A DNA stretch of 64,000 nucleotides, from NCBI RefSeq assembly GCF_022682495.2, contig NW_026527302.1, positions 558,001 through 622,000 of the forward strand, read 5' to 3'. Position 1 is the first letter of the stretch, and every line of letters starts with the position of its first letter. This DNA is from Desmodus rotundus (Eukaryota; Chordata; Mammalia; Chiroptera; Phyllostomidae). Both the position numbers and the translations under genes were made by a program. The notes under the pieces are model-generated. The model saw only the letters and a list, made by a program, of their open reading frames with translations, had not been told where the DNA came from and did no database searches. Below are positions 47,301 through 59,518 of the stretch, in pieces.

Positions 47301-50128
47301 GGCCATCTGCTCGAACCCAGCGGCCCCACACCCAGAGGGTGAGTTCCGCCCGGCCGGCTGGTCGACCCCCGCGGCCCGGGACCGGAGGCTGAGTCCCGCC
47401 TGCACGGCTGATACAACCACGCTGACCAGCGCCCGGAGGCTGAGGCCGACCGTGCCGGCTGGTCTACACCCGTGGCCCGCGCCCAGAGGCTGAGTCCCGC
47501 CGGGCCGCCTGGTCGACCCCGGCGGCACTCGCGCCCGGAGCCTAGGTCCCGCGGGGCCATCTAGTCCACACACGCGGGCCCGGCGCCCAGAGCCCAAGTC
47601 CCGCCGGGCCACCTGGTCGACCCCGCAGCCACCGCACCCGGAGCACAAGTCCGGCCGGACCGGCTGGTCCACCACCGCGGCACCCGCGCCCGGAGCACAA
47701 GACCCGCCGGGTCCCCTGGTCCACCCTGGCAGGCGCGCGCTGAGAGCCCACGTCCCGCCGGGCCACCTGGTCGACCCCCGCAGCCCCCGCGCCCCGAGCC
47801 CAAGTCCCGCCGGTCCACCTGGTCAACCCCGCGGGCCCGCGCCCGGAGCCCAAGTCCCTCCGGGCCACCTGGTCACCCCCGCAGCCACCGCACCCGGAGC
47901 ACAAGTCCGGCCGGGCCGCATGGTCGACCCCAGCGGCACCCGCGCCCGGAGCCTAGGTCCCGCGGGGCCATCTAGTCCACACACGCGGGCGCGGCGCCCA
48001 GAGCCCAAGTCCCGCCGGGCCACCTGGTCGACCCCCAGCCACCGCACCCGGAGCACAAGTCCCGCCGGGCCGGCTGGTCCACCACCGCGACCTCCGCGCT
48101 CGGATCACAGGTCCCGCCGGGCCCCCTGGTCCACCCCGTCAGGCGCGCGCTCAGAGCCCACGTCCCGCCGGGCCACCTGGTCAACCCCGCGGGCCCGCGC
48201 CCGGAGCCCAAGTCCCGCCGGTCCACCTGGTCACCCCCGCAGCCACCGCACCCGGAGCACAAGTCCCGCCGGGCCCGCTGGTCCACCACCGCGACCTCCG
48301 CGCCCGGAGCACAGGTCCCGCCGGGCCGGCTGGTCGACCCCCCCGGCCCTCGCCTTGAGGCTGAGTCCCGCCTGCACGGCTGATCCATCCACGCTGCCCT
48401 GGGCCCAGATGCTGATTCCAGGCAGGCCATCTGCTCGAACCCATCGGCCCCACACACAGAGGGTGAGTTCCGCCCGGCCGGCTGGTCGACCCCCGGAGCC
48501 CGGGACCGGAGGCTGAGTCCCGCCTGCACGGCTGATCCAACCACGCTGACCAGCGCCCGGAGGCTGAGGCCGGCCGTGCCGGCTGGTCTACACCCGTGGC
48601 CCGCGCCCGGAGGCTGAGTCCCGCCGGGCCGCCTGGTCGACCCCCGCGGCACCCGCGCCCGGAGCCTAGGTCCCGCGGGGCCATCTAGTCCACACACGCG
48701 GGCCTGGCGCCCAGAGCCCAAGTCCCACCGGGCCACCTGGTCGACCCCGCAGCCACCGCACCCGGAGCACAAGTCCGGCCGGGCCGGCTGGTCCACCACC
48801 GCGGCACCCGCGCCCCGAGCACAAGACCCGCCGGGCCCCCTGGTCCACCCCGGCAGGCGCGCGCTCAGAGCCCACGACCCGCCGGGCCACCTGGTCGACC
48901 CCCGAAGCCCCCCGCGACCCGAGCCCAAGTCCCGCCGGTCCACCTGGTCAACCCCGCGGGCCCGCGCCCGGAGCCCAAGTCCCGCCGGTCCACCTGGTCA
49001 CCCCCCGCAGCCACCGCACCTGGAGCACAAGTCCCGCCGGGCCGGCTGGTCCACCACCGCGACCTCCGCGCCCGGAGCACAGGTCCCGCCGGGCCGGCTG
49101 GTCGACCCCCCCGGCCCTCGCCTTGAGGCTGAGTCCCGCCTGCACGGCTGATCCATCCACGCTGCCCTGGGCCCAGATGCTGATTCCAGGCAGGCCATCT
49201 GCTCGAACCCAGCGGCCCCACACCCAGAGGGTGAGTTCCGCCCGGCCGGCTGGTCGACCCCCGCGGCCTGGGACCGGAGGCTGAGTCCCGCCTGCACGGC
49301 TGATCCAACCACGCTGATCAGCGCCCGGAGGCTGAGGCCGGCCGTGCCGGCTGGTCTACACCCGTGGCCCGCCCCCGGAGGCTGAGTCCCGCCGGGCCGC
49401 CTGGTCGACCCCCGCGGCACCCGCGCCCGGAGCCTAAGTCCCGCGGGGCCATCTAGTCCACACACGCGGGCCCGGCGCCCAGAGCCCCAAGTCCCGCCCG
49501 GCCACCTGGTCGACCCCGCAGCCCCGCACCCGGAGCACAAGTCGGGCCGGGCCGGCTGGTCCAGCACCGCGGCACCCGCGCCCGGAGCACAAGAACCGCC
49601 CGGCCCCCCTGGTCCACCACGGCAGGCGCGCGCTCAGAGCCCACGTCCCGACGGGCCCACCTGGTCGACCCCCGCAGCCCCCGCGCCCCGAGCCCAAGTC
49701 CCGCCGGTCCACCTGGTCACCCCCCGCAGCCACCGCACCCGAGCACAAGTCCCGCCGGGCCGGCTGGTCCACCACCGAGACCCTCCGCGCCCGGAGCACA
49801 GGTCCCGCCGGGCCGGCTGGTCGACCCCACCCGGCCCTCGCCTTGAGGCTGAGTCCCGCCTGCACGCCTGATACATGCACGCTGCACTGGGCCCAGATGC
49901 TGATTCCAGGCAGGCCATCTGCTCGAACCCAGCGGCCCCACACCCAGAGGGTGATTCCGCCCGGCCGGCTGGTCGACCCCCCGCGGCCCGTGACCGGAGG
50001 CTGAGTCCCGCCTGCACGGCTGATCCAACCACAGCTGACCAGCGCCCGGAGGCTGAGGCCGGCGGTGCCGGCTGGTCTACACCCGTGGCCCGCGCCCGGA
50101 GGCTGAGTCCCGCCGGGCCGCCTGGTCG
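44325..50128. repeat. Array interval S5-S6, duplicate of S4-S5
   Basis: Near-identical to 37693-43490 at shift 6,632, with six D blocks (44670, 45587, 47331, 48455, 49223, 49943). Its last 1.1 kb carries an indel cluster, described separately, that raises the spacing to 6,636. No gene is visible. Confidence 0.9.
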
Positions 50129-50266
50129 AACCCCGCGTCCAGGAGCGTCTGCGGTCGGCGTCCGTGTAGCGTCGTCCCATCGCCCGACACGGCCCGCCTC
50201 GGGGTCGGCAGCTCCGGAACGTCCACGTGCCAACCACCTCAGGCGTTCCCCCACGAACGACCAGGG
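49001..50266. other. Cluster of about a dozen 1-2 bp indels against sister copies
   Basis: Compared with 42.37-43.63 kb this stretch has an extra C near 49003, 49488, 49608, 49656, 49720, 49783 and 49978, an extra base near 49830, an extra A near 50034, lost bases near 49517, 49740 and 49954, and a 2-bp loss near 50265. Most fall in C or G homopolymers. Elsewhere the sister units run for kilobases without indels. This is the pattern of unpolished consensus or a weak assembly join, not of biological divergence. Confidence 0.8.
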
Positions 50267-50960
50267 GTCGTTCGTTCGGTCCGTCCGTCCCCGCGGGCAC
50301 CCGCGCGTGCTGGTCGACCCGTTCGGGCGCCCACACCGCCCTAGTAGTCCTGCAGGTGCAACCTCGGGCCCAGAGGCCGGGCACCGACACGCCGGCGCCA
50401 CCGGCACGATCCCGCAAGCACCGCAGGCCTGCTGGAAGTCCAGCACGTGCGACGCGGCCAAATCGCGTCCCTCGTGGCTCCTGAAGGGACGAACGATATA
50501 CAAACGGCCGCCAGGTGGCGCCCGACAACCGTCGCCAGCGTCAGCGGGACGAGGCCGCATCTCCCGGCGTCCAGGGAGACCCGCCGCCCGGCCGGAGCGC
50601 CGGTGCCGTCCCGGCACACCACGTCCGCCTCGGAGCTCCCGGCCTCCACGGCGCGACCGCGGCAGCGGTAGGGGGACTGGGAAAGAAGACCTTGGGCTCT
50701 CGGGCCGCGGCGGCCGGGTGACTGGCACGCGACAGAATTTCCCCAGAGTCGCCGGCGGGAGGGCGGGCGGGCGCCACCGGACCAGAGCGAGCTTCCACCC
50801 CCACGACCGTCTCCACCCCGATACCCTCGAAGCCGCCGCCGCCGCCGACAGAACGCAACCCACGAGGCGTCGGGAAGGGGCGGCAAGCGCCGCGGCGATG
50901 GCACGGGACCCGCGCCCCAGTCTAGGCGCGCGCCGGGGTGCGGGAACGCCTTGCTCCTAA
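50129..50960. promoter_or_regulatory. S6 core segment (832 bp)
   Basis: Layout as S1: E-boxes 50224 and 50444, inverted repeat 50253-50275, CTCF motif 50505-50523, G4 50757-50771. It is 2 bp shorter because GGCC has become GG in the spacer of the inverted repeat near 50265, within the suspected error cluster. A T to G change at 50847 follows the GCC run. Confidence 0.78.
50505..50523 (+). promoter_or_regulatory. CTCF-type binding site in S6
   Basis: Identical motif on the same strand, 6,636 bp after S5 and outside the indel cluster. Confidence 0.8.
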
Positions 50961-53900
50961 GTCCCTCCAGGCCAGATGGTCGACCCCCGCAGCCCCGCGC
51001 CAGGAGGCGGAGTACCGCCGAGCTGCCTCTTCGAGCCTCACAGCCCAGTGTCCTCAGGCTGAGTCCGACCGTGCTGGCTGGTCGACCGCCGCGACCCCGA
51101 GCCCGGAGGCGGAGTCCCGCCGGGCCACCTGGTCCACGATAGGCAACCCCGCGCCCGGAGCACAGGTCCCGCCGGGCCGGCTGGTCGACCCCCCCGGCCC
51201 TCGCCTTGAGGCTGAGTCCAGCCTGCACGGCTGATCCATCCACGCTGCCCTGGGCCCAGATGCTGATTCCAGGCAGGCCATCTGCTCGAACCCAGCGGCC
51301 CCACACCCAGAGGGTGAGTTCCGCCCGGCCGGCTGGTCGACCCCCGTGGCCCGGGACCGGAGGCTGAGTCCCGCCTGCACGGCTGATCCAACCACGCTGA
51401 CCAGCGCCCGGAGGCTGAGGCCGGCCGTGCCGGCTGGTCTACACCCGTGGCCCGCGCCCGGAGGCTGAGTCCCACCGGGCCGCCTGGTCGACCCCGGCGG
51501 CACCCGCGCCCGGAGCCTAGGTCCCGCGGGGCCATCTAGTCCACACACGCGGGCCCGGCGCCCAGAGCCCAAGTCCCGCCGGGCCACCTGGTCGACCCCC
51601 AGCCACCGCACCCGGAGCACAAGTCCCGCCGGGCCGGCTGGTCCACCAACGCGGCACCCGCGCCCGGAGCACAAGTCCCGCCGGGCCCCCTGGTCCACCA
51701 CGGCAGGCGCGCACTCAGAGCCCACGTCCCGCCGGGCCACCTGGTCGACCCCCGCAGCCCCCGCGCCCCGAGCCCAAGTCCCGCGGGTCTACCTGGTCAC
51801 CCCCGCAGCCCTCACCCGGAGCACAAGTCCCGCCGGGCCGGCTGGTCCACCACCGCGACCTCCGCGCCCGGATCACAGGTCCCGCCGGGCCCCCTGGTCC
51901 ACCCCGTCAGGCGCGCGCTCAGAGCCCACGTCCCGCCGGGCCACCTGGTCAACCCCGCGGGCCCGCGCCCGGAGCCCAAGTCCCGCCGGTCCACCTGGTC
52001 ACCCCCGCAGCCACCGCACCCGGAGCACAAGTCCCGCCGGGCCCGCTGGTCCACCACCGCGACCTCCGCGCCCGGAGCACAGGTCCCGCCGGGCCGGCTG
52101 TTCGACCCCCCCGGCCCTCGCCTTGAGGCTGAGTCCCGCCTGCACGGCTGATCCATCCACGCTGCCCTGGGCCCAGATGCTGATTCCAGGCAGGCCATCT
52201 GCTCGAACCCAGCGGCCCCACACCCAGAGGGTGAGTTCCGCCCGGCCGGCTGGTCGACCCCCGGAGCCAGGGCCCGGAGGCTGAGTCCCGCCTGCACGGC
52301 TGATCCAACCACGCTGACCAGCGCCCGTAGGCTGAGGCCGGCCGTGACGGCTGGTCTACACCCGTGGCCCGCGCCCGGAGGCTGAGTCCCACCGGGCCGC
52401 CTGGTCGACCCACGCGGCACCCGCGCCTGGAGCACAAGTCCCGCCGGTCCACCTGGTCACCCCCGCAGCCACCGCACCCGGAGCACAAGTCCCGCCGGGC
52501 CGGCTGGTCCACCACCGCGGCACCCGCGCCCGGAGCACAAGTCCCGCCGGGCCCCCTGGTCCACCACGGCAGGCGCGCACTCAGAGCCCACGTCCCTCCG
52601 GGCCACCTGGTCGACCCCCGCAGCCACCGCACCCGGAGCACAAGTCCCGCCGGGCCGGCTGGTCCACCACCGCGACCTCCGCGCCCGGAGCACAGGTCCC
52701 GCCGGGCCGGCTGGTCGACCCCCCCGGCCCTCGCCTTGAGGCTGAGTCCCGCCTGCACGGCTGATCCATCCACGCTGCTCTGGGCCCAGATGCTGATTCC
52801 AGGCAGGCCATCTGCTCGAACCCAGCGGCCCCCCACCCAGAGGGTGAGTTCCGCCCGGCCGGCTGGTCGACCCCCGCGGCCCGGGACCGGAGGATGAGTC
52901 CCGCCTGCACGGCTGATACAACCACGCTGACCAGCGCCCGGAGGCTGAGGCCGGCCGTGCCGGCTGGTCTACACCCGTGGCCCGCGCCCAGAGGCTGAGT
53001 CCCGCCGGGCCGCCTGGTCGACCCCGGCGGCACCCGCGCCCGGAGCCTAGGTCCCGCGGGGCCATCTAGTCCACACACGCGGGCCCGGCGCCCAGAGCCC
53101 AAGTCCCGCCGGGCCACCTGGTCGACCCCGCAGCCACCGCACCCGGAGCACAAGTCCGGCCGGGCCGGCTGGTCCACCACCGCGGCACCCGCGCCCGGAG
53201 CACAAGACCCGCCGGGTCCCCTGGTCCACCCTGGCAGGCGCGCGCTGAGAGCCCACGTCCCGCCGGGCCACCTGGTCGACCCCCGCAGCCCCCGCTCCCC
53301 GAGCCCAAGTCCCGCCGGTCCACCTGGTCAACCCCGCGGGCCCGCGCCCGGAGCCCAAGTCCCTCCGGTCCACCTGGTCACCCCCGCAGCCACCGCACCC
53401 GGAGCACAAGTCCGGCCGGGCCGCCTGGTCGACCCCCGCGGCACACGCGCCCGGAGCCTAGGTCCCGCGGGGCCATCTAGTCCACACACGCGGGCCTGGC
53501 GCCCAGAGCCCAAGTCCCGCCGGGCCACCTGGTCGACCCCCGCAGCCACCGCACCCGGAGCACAAGTCCCGCCGGGCCGGCTGGTCCACCACCGCGACCT
53601 CCGCGCCCGGAGCATAGGTCCCGCCGGGCCGGCTGGTCGACCCCCGCAGCCCCCCGCGACCCGAGCCCAAGTCCCGCCGGTCCACCTGGTCAACCCCGCG
53701 GGCCCGCGCCCGGAGCCCAAGTCCCGCCGGTCCACCTGGTCACCCCCGCAGCCACCGCACCCGGAGCACAAGTCCCGCCGGGCCGGCTGGTCCACCACCG
53801 CGGCACCCGCGCCCGGAGCACAAGTCCCGCCGGGCCCCCTGGTCCACCACGGCAGCCGCGCGCTCAGAGCCCACGTACCTCCGGGCCACCTGGTCGACCC

Positions 53901-56900
53901 CCGCAGCCACCGCACCCGGAGCACAAGTCCCGCCGGGCCGGCTGGTCCACCACCGCGACCTCCGCGCCCGGAGCACATGTCCCGCCGGGCCGGCTGGTCG
54001 ACCCCCCCGGCCCTCGCCTTGAGGCTGAGTCCCGCCTGCACGGCTGATCCATCCACGCTGCTCTGGGCCCAGATGCTGATTCCAGGCAGGCCATCTGCTC
54101 GAACCCAGCGGCCCCACACCCAGAGGGTGAGTTCCGCCCGGCCGGCTGGTCGACCCCCGCGGCCCGGACCGGAGGCTGAGTCCCGCCTGCACGGCTGATA
54201 CAACCACGCTGACCAGCGCCCGGAGGCTGAGGCCGACCGTGCCGGCTGGTCTACACCCGTGGCCCGCGCCCAGAGGCTGAGTCCCGCCGGGCCGCCTGGT
54301 CGACCCCGGCGGCACCCGCGCCCGGAGCCTAGGTCCCGCGGGGCCATCTAGTCCACACACGCGGGCCCGGCGCCCAGAGCCCAAGTCCCGCCGGGCCACC
54401 TGGTCGACCCCGCAGCCACCGCACCCGGAGCACAAGTCCGGCCGGACCGGCTGGTCCACCACCGCGGCACCCGCGCCCGGAGCACAAGACCCGCCGGGTC
54501 CCCTGGTCCACCCTGGCAGGCGCGCGCTGAGAGCCCACGTCCCGCCGGGCCACCTGGTCGACCCCCGCAGCCCCCCGCGACCCGAGCCCAAGTCCCGCCG
54601 GTCCACCTGGTCAACCCCGCGGGCCCGCGCCCGGAGCCCAAGTCCCGCCGGTCCACCTGGTCACCCCCGCAGCCACCACACCTGGAGCACAAGTCCCGCC
54701 GGGCCGGCTGGTCCACCAACGCGACCTCCGCGCCCGGAGCACAGGTCCCGACGGGCCGGCTGGTCGACCCCCCCGGCCCTCGCCTTGAGGCTGAGTCCCG
54801 CCTGCACGGCTGATCCAACCACGCTGACCAGCGCCCGTAGGCTGAGGCCGGCCGTGACGGCTGGTCTACACCCGTGGCCCGCGCCCGGAGGCTGAGTCCC
54901 ACCGGGCCGCCTGGTCGACCCCCGCGGCACCCGCGCCCGGAACACAAGTCCCGCCGTTCCACCTGGTCACCCCCGCAGCCACCGCACCCGGAGCACAAGT
55001 CCCGCCGGGCCGGCTGGTCCACCACCGCGGCACCCGCGCCCGGAGCACAAGTCCCGCCGGGCCCCCTGGTCCACCACGGCAGGCGCGCGCTCAGAGCCCA
55101 CGTCCCTCCGGGCCACCTGGTCGACCCCCGCAGCCACCGCACCCGGAGCACAAGTCCCGCCGGGCCGGCTGGTCCACCACCGCGACCTCCGCGCCCGGAG
55201 CACAGGTCCCGCCGGGCCGGCTGGTCGACCCCCCCGGCCCTCGCCTTGAGGCTGAGTCCCGCCTGCACGGCTGATCCATCCACGCTGCTCTGGGCCCAGA
55301 TGCTGATTCCAGGCAGGCCATCTGCTCGAACCCAGCGGCCCCACACCCAGAGGGTGAGTTCCGCCCGGCCGGCTGGTCGACCCCCGCGGCCCGGGACCGG
55401 AGGCTGAGTCCCGCCTGCACGGCTGATACAACCACGCTGACCAGCGCCCGGAGGCTGAGGCCGGCCGTGCCGGCTGGTCTACACCCGTGGCCCGCGCCCA
55501 GAGGCTGAGTCCCGCCGGGCCGCCTGGTCGACCCCGGCGGCACCCGCGCCCGGAGCCTAGGTCCCGCGGGGCCATCTAGTCCACACACGCGGGCCCGGCG
55601 CCCAGAGCCCAAGTCCCGCCGGGCCACCTGGTCGACCCCGCAGCCACCGCACCCGGAGCACAAGTCCGGCCGGGCCGGCTGGTCCACCACCGCGGCACCC
55701 GCGCCCGGAGCACAAGACCCGCCGGGTCCCCTGGTCCACCCTGGCAGGCGCGCGCTGAGAGCCCACGTCCCGCCGGGCCACCTGGTCGACCCCCGCAGCC
55801 CCCGCGCCCCGAGCCCAAGTCCCGCCGGTCCACCTGGTCAACCCCGCGGGCCCGCGCCCGGAGCCCAAGTCCCTCCGGTCCACCTGGTCACCCCCGCAGC
55901 CACCGCACCCGGAGCACAAGTCCGGCCGGGCCGCCTGGTCGACCCCCGCGGCACCCGCGCCCGGAGCCTATGTCCTGCGGGGCCATCTAGTCCACACACG
56001 CGGGCCTGGCGCCCAGAGCCCAAGTCCCGCCGGGCCACCTGGTCGACCCCCAGCCACCGCACCCGGAGCACAAGTCCCGCCGGGCCGGCTGGTCCACCAC
56101 CGCGGCACCCGCGCCCGGAGCACAAGTCCCGCCGGGCCCCCTGGTCCATCACGGCAGGCCCGCGCTCAGAGCCCACGTCCCGCCGGGCCACCTGGTCGAC
56201 CCCCGCAGCCACCGCACCCGGAGCACAAGTCCCGCCGGGCCCGCTGGTCCACCACAGCGACCTCCGCGCCCGGAGCACAGGTCCCGCCGGGCCGGCTGGT
56301 CGACCCCCCCGGCCCTCGCCTTGAGGCTGAGTCCCGCCTGCACGGCTGATCCATCCACGCTGCCCTGGGCCCAGATGCTGATTCCAGGCAGGCCATCTGC
56401 TCGAACCCAGCGGCCCCACACCCAGAGGGTGAGTTCCGCCCGGCCGGCTGGTCGACCCCCGCGGCCCGGGACCGGAGGCTGAGTCCAGCCTGCACGGCTG
56501 ACCCAACCACGCTGACCAGCGCCCGGAGGCTGAGGCCGGCCGTGCCGGCTGGTCTACACCCGTGGCCCGCGCCCGGAGGCGGAGTCCCGCCGGGCCCCCT
56601 GGTCGACCCCCGCGGCACCCGCGCCCGGAGCCTAGGTCCCGCGGGGCCATCTAGTCCACATACGCGGGCCTGGCGCCCAGAGCCGAAGTCCCGCCGGGCC
56701 ACCTGGTCGACCCCCAGCCACCGCACCCGGAGAACAAGTCCCTCCGGGCCGGCTGGTCCACCACCGCGGCACCCGCGCCCGGAGCACAAGTCCCGCCGGG
56801 CCCCCTGGTCCACCACGGCAGGCCCGCGCTCAGAGCCCACGTCCCGCCGGGCCACCTGGTCGACCCCCGCAGCCACCGCACCCGGAGCACAAGTCCCGCC

Positions 56901-59518
56901 GGGCCGGCTGGTCCACCACCGCGACCTCCGCGCCCGAAGCACAGGTCCCGCCGGGCCGGCTGGTCGACCCCCCCGGCCCTCGCCTTGAGGCTGAGTCCCG
57001 CCTGCACGGCTGATCCATCCACGCTGCCCTGGGCCCAGATGCTGATTCCAGGCAGGCCATCTGCTCGAACCCAGCGGCCCCACACCCAGAGGGTGAGTTC
57101 CGCCCGGCCGGCTGGTCGACCCCCTCGGCCCGGGACCGGAGGCTGAGTCCAGCCTGCACGGCTGATCCAACCACGCTGACCAGCGCCCGGAGGCTGAGGC
57201 CGGCCGTGCCGGCTGGTCTACACCCGTGGCCCGCGCCCGGAGGCGGAGTCCCGCCGGGCCCCCTTGTCGACCCCCGCGGCACCCGCGCCGGGAGCCTAGG
57301 TCCCGCGGTGCCATCTAGTCCACACACGCGGGCCCGGCGCCCAGAGCCCAAGTCCAGCCGGGCCACCTGGTCGACCCCCGCAGCCACCGCACCCGGAGCA
57401 CAAGTCCCGCCGGGCCGGCTGGTCCACCACCGCGGCACCCGCGCCCGGAGCACAAGTCCCGCCGGGCCGGCTGGTCCACCACCGCGACCACCGCGCTCGG
57501 ATCACAGGTCCCGCCGGGCCCCCTGGTCCACCCTGTCAGGCGCGCGCTCAGAGCCCACGTCCCGCCGGGCCACCTGGTCAACCCCGCGGGCCCGCGCCCG
57601 GAGCCCAAGTCCCGCCGGTCCACCTGGTCACCCCCGCAGCCACCGCACCCGGAGCACAAGTCCCGCCGGGCCCGCTGGTCCACCACCGCGACCTCCGCGC
57701 CCGGAGCACAGTTCCCGCCGGGCCGGCTGGTCGACCCCCCCGGCCCTCGCCTTGAGGCTGAGTCCCGCCTGCACGGCTGATCCATCCACGCTGCCCTGGG
57801 CAAAGATGCTGATTCCAGGCAGGCCATCTGCTCGAACCCATCGGCCCCACACACAGAGGGTGAGTTCCGCCCGGCCGGCTGGTCGACCCCCGGAGCCCGG
57901 GACCGGAGGCTGAGTCCCGCATGCACGGCTGATCCAACCACGCTGACCAGCGCCCGGAGGCTGAGGCCGGCCGTGCCGGCTGGTCTACACCCGTGGCCCG
58001 CGCCCGGAGGCTGAGTCCCGCCGGGCCGCCTGGTCGACCCCCGCGGCACCCGCGCCCGTAGCCTAGGTCCCGCGGGGCCATCTAGTCCACACACGCTGGC
58101 CCGGCGCCCAGAGCCCAAGTCCAGCCGGGCCACCTGGTCGACCCCGCAGCCACCGCACCCGGAGCACAAGTCCCGCCGGGCCGGCTGGTCCACCACCGCG
58201 GCACCCGCGCCCGGAGCACAAGTCCCGCCGGGCCCCCTGGTCCACCCCTGCAGGCGCGCGCTCAGAGACCACGTCCCGCCGGGCCACCTGGTCGACCCCC
58301 GCAGCCCCCGCGCCCCGAGCCCAAGTCCCGCCGGTCCACCTGGTCACCCCCGCGGGCCCGCGCCCGGAGCCCAAGTCCCGCCGGTCCACCTGGTCACCCC
58401 CGCAGCCACCGCACCCGGAGCACAAGTCCCGCCGGGCCGGCTGGTCCACCACCGCGACCTCCGCGCCCGGAGCACAGGTCCCGCCGGGCCGGCTGGTCGA
58501 CCCCCCCGGCCCTCGCCTTGAGGCTGAGTCCCGCCTGCACGGCTGATCCATCCACGCTGCCCTGGGCCCAGATGCTGATTCCAGGCAGGCCATCTGCTCG
58601 AACCCAGCGGCCCCACACCCAGAGGGTGAGTTCCGCCCGGCCGGCTGGTCGACCCCCGTGGCCTGGGACCGGAGGCTGAGTCCCGCCTGCACGGCTGATC
58701 CAACCACGCTGACCAGCGCCCGGAGGCTGAGGCCGGCCGTGCCGGCTGGTCTACACCCGTGGCCCGCCCCCGGAGGCTGAGTCCCGCCGGGCCGCCTGGT
58801 CGACCCCCGCGGCACCCGCGCCCGGAGCCTAAGTCCCGCGGGGCCATCTAGTCCACACACGCGGGCCCGGCGCCCAGAGCCCAAGTCCCGCCGGGCCACC
58901 TGGTCGACCCCGCAGCCACCGCACCCGGAGCACAAGTCGGGCCGGGCCGGCTGGTCCAGCACCGCGGCACCCGCGCCCGGAGCACAAGAACCGCCCGGCC
59001 CCCTGGTCCACCACGGCAGGCGCGCGCTCAGAGCCCACGTCCCGACGGGCCACCTGGTCGACCCCCGCAGCCCCCGCGCCCCGAGCCCAAGTCCCGCCGG
59101 TCCACCTGGTCACCCCCGCAGCCACCGCACCCGGAGCACAAGTCCCGCCGGGCCGGCTGGTCCACCACCGCGACCTCCGCGCCCGGAGCACAGGTCCCGC
59201 CGGGCCGGCTGGTCGACCCCCCCGGCCCTCGCCTTGAGGCTGAGTCCCGCCTGCACGCCTGATACATGCACGCTGCACTGGGCCCAGATGCTGATTCCAG
59301 GCAGGCCATCTGCTCGAACCCAGCGGCCCCACACCCAGAGGGTGAGTTCCGCCCGGCCGGCTGGTCGACCCCCGCGGCCCGTGACCGGAGGCTGAGTCCC
59401 GCCTGCACGGCTGATCCAACCACGCTGACCAGCGCCCGGAGGCTGAGGCCGGCGGTGCCGGCTGGTCTACACCCGTGGCCCGCGCCCGGAGGCTGAGTCC
59501 CGCCGGGCCGCCTGGTCG
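50961..59518. repeat. Array interval S6-S7, enlarged unit
   Basis: Ten D blocks (51306 to 59334) in 8.6 kb of minisatellite. Against the standard unit it carries about 2.76 kb extra (54 units). A D block is missing at 54800-54817, where GCCTGCACGGCTGATCCA joins two flanks. The part from about 53.5 to 57.1 kb recurs after S7 at shift 6,882. The D block at 57852 has AAGATG in place of CAGATG. No gene is visible. Confidence 0.88.
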
